Assembly (NCBI GenBank): GCA_947628885.1
Contig: CANRBO010000061.1
Coordinates: forward strand, 1 to 7,453
Length of the DNA stretch: 7,453 nt
Source of the DNA: an uncultured Clostridia bacterium
GTDB taxonomy: Bacteria > Bacillota > Clostridia > TANB77 > CAG-508
Direction: 5' to 3'
Shown: positions 5,130 to 7,453 of the stretch, in pieces
Numbering within the stretch: the first letter of the stretch is position 1
Layout of the letters: each line of letters starts with the position of its first letter
Made by a program: the position numbers and the translations under genes
The notes under the pieces: generated by a model
What the model was told of the DNA's origin: nothing
The model's database searches: none
Seen by the model: only the letters and a program-made list of their open reading frames with translations

Positions 5130-5573
5130 ATGAATCCAACAGATTCGCCTAAAGAGTATGGAGAGTACGTTAAGAAGAAAGCTCCTAATTCCCCCATTTT
5201 AAAAGATTGTTTTAATGCTTTTTGGGTTGGTGGCTTAGTTTGCTGTATTGGACAACTTATTTTTTTCTTTTGCAAATACAAGGGCTTGGATGAAACATCT
5301 TGTTCAACAGTTGTTTCGATTTCCTTAATTGCCTTAGCAATATTTTTGAGTGCTATAAATGTATTTAATCGAATTGGAAAATTTGCCGGAGCTGGTACTA
5401 TCGTTCCTATTACAGGTTTCGCCAATTCAATAGTTTCGCCTGCAATGGAATACAAATCAGAAGGCTATGTTATGGGCGTTGGTGCTAAAATGTTTACAGT
5501 TGCTGGACCAGTATTGGTTTATGGTATTTCCGCATCTGTCATTGTAGGACTTTTAGCTTGTTTGTTTTTATGA
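5130..5573 (+). CDS. spoVAC: Stage V sporulation protein AC (SpoVAC), 147 aa
   Basis: SpoVAC is an integral membrane component of the SpoVA system, which moves Ca2+-dipicolinic acid into the forespore and releases it at germination. After a charged N-terminus there are about four hydrophobic segments (roughly residues 28-48, 59-79, 84-105 and 121-147). The third region carries GAGTIVPITGFANS, the SpoVAC/SpoVAE family signature. The length is about the usual 150 residues. AAAGGAGG (5117-5124) lies five bases before the ATG. It is the first gene of spoVAC-spoVAD-spoVAE, expected to be expressed in the forespore. Confidence 0.95.
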   Translation: MNPTDSPKEYGEYVKKKAPNSPILKDCFNAFWVGGLVCCIGQLIFFFCKYKGLDETSCSTVVSISLIALAIFLSAINVFNRIGKFAGAGTIVPITGFANSIVSPAMEYKSEGYVMGVGAKMFTVAGPVLVYGISASVIVGLLACLFL

Positions 5574-5646
5574 TTAAATCATCTCTCTTTAGATATTTCA
5601 AAATTCTTCGAGTTTAGATTTAGTAAATGAAAAGGGCACTTCTCTA

Positions 5647-5662
5647 TGCCTTCAGAAAGGAA
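5647..5662 (+). promoter_or_regulatory. Self-complementary ribosome binding site of spoVAD
   Basis: This is the second exact copy of TGCCTTCAGAAAGGAA (first at 4782). It supplies AGAAAGGA seven bases before ATG 5669 and so decides that start over the in-frame ATG at 5627. CCTT can pair with AAGG. Upstream AAGGGCA (about 5632-5638) could compete by pairing with TGCCTT with one bulged base. Confidence 0.4.
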
Positions 5663-5668
5663 AATTTA

Positions 5669-6674
5669 ATGAAAAAACTAGGTAAACAAACTTTACAATT
5701 AGATAATAAGCCTACTATCTTAAACACAGCTGCAATAGTAGGTCCCAAGGAACTCAACGGTCCGCTTGCAAAATATTTTGATAAATGCGTTGAAGATGAA
5801 TTTTGGGGCGAGGCTTCTTGGGAAAAGGCTGAAAGTAAATTTATAAAAGAAACTGTTAGTACAGTTTTAGGAAAAGCTGACGTTTCAAGCTCAGATATTG
5901 ATTACGTTTTTGCAGGAGATTTATTAAATCAATGTATTTCATCTTGTTTTGGTATGAGAGATACTAACATCCCATTTTTCGGTCTTTTCGGAGCATGTTC
6001 AACATTTGTCGAAGGGCTTTGTCTAGGATCTGTATTCATTGATTCAGGTGCTTGCAAAAATATTCTTTGTGCAACTTCAAGTCACTTTTGTAGTGCAGAA
6101 AAACAGTTCAGATTTCCACTAGAGCTTGGAAATCAAAGAACTCCAACTAGCCAATGGACAGTTACTGGTGCAGGAGCTGTCATACTTGGAAAAGCTGATA
6201 ATGGACCATACATTACTCACATTACCCCAGGAAAAATAGTTGACTTAGGTATCAAAGATGCAAACAATATGCGGTGCAGCAATGGCTCCGGCAGCTTTAT
6301 CCACACTTTCTGCACATTTTGAGGATACTGGCAGAACGCCTGACTATTATGATGCGATTATAACTGGTGATTTAGGGCATTTGGGTAAAGATATTTTAAT
6401 AGATTTGGCGAAAGGAAAAGGTTATGACATTGCCCCTATTTATAATGATTGTGGAGTTTTAATATTTGACAAGAAAAAGCAAGACACTCACTCAGGTGGT
6501 AGTGGCTGTGCATGTATCGCTACTGTATTTTCAGGATATTTATATAAAATGCTTAAAGAGAACAATATTAAAAAATTACTATTAATTGCAACTGGAGCTT
6601 TGACGAATTCAACTACAAGTCAGCAAGGAGAGTCAATCCCCAGCATAGCTCATGCAGTTTCAATAGAAATGTAA
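5669..6674 (+). pseudogene. spoVAD: Stage V sporulation protein AD (SpoVAD), split by a one-base frameshift
   Basis: SpoVAD is the soluble, thiolase-fold, dipicolinate-binding subunit of the SpoVA system. Frame 1 from ATG 5669 encodes residues 1-201, including the FGLFGACSTFVEGL region (Cys110 at the thiolase-like position) and QWTVTGAGAVILG. After AACAATATG (6263-6271) one extra base, best placed at C6272, shifts the frame; frame 1 then ends at 6322 after 217 codons. Skipping that base gives NNM-GAAMAPAALSTLS and then HFEDTGRTPDYYD to the stop at 6674. The joined product is about 334 aa, close to the usual 338, with nothing else missing. The damage is therefore a single event, either a real mutation or a base-calling error. 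The neighbouring spoVAC and spoVAE are intact. Confidence 0.9.
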
Positions 6675-6680
6675 TTTTTA

Positions 6681-6749
6681 GAAAGGAGAAAATCGCGAAA
6701 TTAGTTATTGCAAAGTTTTAAAATTGTGATAATATTGCGAGATTTAAAA
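6681..6749 (+). promoter_or_regulatory. spoVAE translation start region: distant ribosome binding site bridged by a hairpin
   Basis: GAAAGGAG (6681-6688) is strong but no ATG, GTG or TTG follows at normal distance; the family-consistent ATG is at 6750. TCGCGAAATTA (6693-6703) can pair with TAATATTGCGA (6730-6740) over 11 positions with one mismatch and one G-U pair. Folding leaves only about 11 unpaired bases between the hairpin-flanking ribosome site and the ATG. Confidence 0.4.
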
Positions 6750-7136
6750 ATGGATTATTTTCAAAGTATAGATTGGATGATAATGCTTAGATGCTTTATC
6801 GTTGGCGGTATTATATGTGTTATTGGTCAAATTTTAATAGACAAAACAAAATTGACTTCTGCTAGAATATTAGTTCTTTTCGTTACAGTTGGAGCCGTTT
6901 TAGGTGGACTAGGCATATACAAATATTTAATTGATTTTGCTGGTTGTGGTGCCACTGTTCCCCTTACAGGATTTGGTGCAAATCTTGCAAAAGGTGCAAT
7001 TGAAGGAGTACAAGAACAAGGATTGCTTGGTGCTTTCATAGGTGGGCTTAAAGCTTGTAGTGGCGGTATTGCAGCAGCTATATTCTTTGGTTATATTGCT
7101 TCTCTTGTTGCTAAACCTAAAATCAAAAAGCAGTAA
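6750..7136 (+). CDS. spoVAE: Stage V sporulation protein AE (SpoVAE), 128 aa
   Basis: SpoVAE is a small membrane subunit of the SpoVA dipicolinate channel. Hydrophobic segments lie at about residues 12-30 (FIVGGIICVIGQILI), 38-56, 63-83 and 104-122, followed by a basic tail (AKPKIKKQ). GCGATVPLTGFG at 66-77 mirrors the SpoVAC signature, as expected for paralogous subunits. The start is uncertain. TTG 6708 is the first possible start after an in-frame TAG at 6702, but ATG 6750 gives MDYFQSIDW and a length nearer the family's roughly 117 residues. It is last in the spoVA cluster, 75 bp after spoVAD, and ends before a strong terminator. Confidence 0.92.
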   Translation: MDYFQSIDWMIMLRCFIVGGIICVIGQILIDKTKLTSARILVLFVTVGAVLGGLGIYKYLIDFAGCGATVPLTGFGANLAKGAIEGVQEQGLLGAFIGGLKACSGGIAAAIFFGYIASLVAKPKIKKQ

Positions 7137-7216
7137 TCGAAACTTTTATATATCTATTTGTAATGAACATTTTAAATAAATTTCTGCTATATGACAATAT
7201 AATTTGCATATTGACC

Positions 7217-7254
7217 TCAAAAAAGAAGAGCCCGTAATGGTTCTTCTTTTTTGA
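7217..7254. terminator. Bidirectional terminator between spoVAE and rpsI
   Basis: A 16-bp stem (7217-7232 with 7239-7254) has one G-U pair and a six-base loop. It starts TCAAAAAAGAAG and ends in the complement, so T-runs occur on both strands. It suits two convergent genes: spoVAE on the plus strand and rpsI on the minus strand. Confidence 0.88.
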
Positions 7255-7282
7255 ACATAGAATTCTTGGCTTTGTTAATTGT

Positions 7283-7453
7283 CTATCTCTTACTAAATTG
7301 TGGAGCTTTACGAGCTTTCTTAAGACCGTATTTCTTTCTTTCTTTCTTACGAGCATCTCTTGTTAAGAATCCATTAGCCTTTAATACTGGTCTATATTCT
7401 TCTCTATTTGCTTCATTTAGTGCTCTTGCTATTCCATGACGAACAGCTCCAGC
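7283..7453 (-). CDS. rpsI: 30S ribosomal protein S9 (uS9), C-terminal 56 residues
   Basis: S9 is a small-subunit ribosomal protein whose C-terminal tail reaches the P-site tRNA. The visible part runs from AGAVRHGIARAL through RPVLKANGFLTRD and KKYGLKKARKAPQF to the invariant SKR end, all diagnostic for uS9. The N-terminal half (about 75 residues) lies beyond the right edge of the window. rpsI normally follows rplM, which cannot be checked here. It is convergent with spoVAE and ends 28 bp from the shared terminator. Confidence 0.98.
   Translation of the reverse strand, partial: AGAVRHGIARALNEANREEYRPVLKANGFLTRDARKKERKKYGLKKARKAPQFSKR

Noticed and set aside
5102..5455. Minus-strand open frame across spoVAC
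   Set aside because: It is a shadow of spoVAC without its own ribosome site or recognisable protein features.
6263..6322. Programmed +1 frameshift in spoVAD
   Set aside because: CGG is a rare codon here, but the AUG-decoding tRNA would have to re-pair on UGC, and no slippery run or stimulatory stop codon is at the site.

Overview
The window comes from an AT-rich, spore-forming member of the Clostridia. The evidence is a spoVA cluster (spoVAC, spoVAD, spoVAE), strong AGGAGG-type ribosome binding sites, sigma-A-like promoters and low-GC codon use. The species cannot be named from the sequence. Nine genes are present; two run off the window edges and one is frameshifted.

Layout. At the left edge lies the N-terminal half of a glyceraldehyde-3-phosphate dehydrogenase gene (minus strand). 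It is followed, also on the minus strand, by a small unrecognised gene (79 aa) with its own promoter and terminator. Next is an acyl-ACP thioesterase gene (plus strand, 1481-2227) enclosed by two copies, in opposite orientation, of a GC-richer 139-bp element. A genome-maintenance pair follows on the minus strand: ruvA (Holliday junction recognition), with a LexA-like site in its promoter, then rarA (AAA+ replication-recombination ATPase). Divergent from ruvA, on the plus strand, come a dodecin-family gene, a short tandem-repeat tract and spoVAC-spoVAD-spoVAE, which encode part of the machinery that moves dipicolinic acid into the forespore. A bidirectional terminator separates spoVAE from the convergent 3' end of rpsI (ribosomal protein S9).

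Most notable structure. The two 139-bp cores (1189-1327 and 2275-2413) differ at only two positions, yet each is enclosed by its own long inverted repeat, and the repeats of the two copies are unrelated in sequence. The arms change but pairing is kept, including a compensatory A-T to G-C change next to the core. This points to a mobile foldback element that sits inside palindromes, or to a repeated structured RNA. No transposase, reverse transcriptase or other protein for it is in the window.

Other points. spoVAD carries one extra base near 6272 that splits an otherwise complete gene. The spoVAE ribosome binding site lies about 60 nt before its ATG, but a hairpin between them would bring the two close together. 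The same 16-nt self-complementary ribosome-binding sequence precedes both the dodecin gene and spoVAD. The thioesterase promoter overlaps an inverted repeat that looks like an operator. Promoter, operator and RNA-fold calls were made by eye and are tentative.
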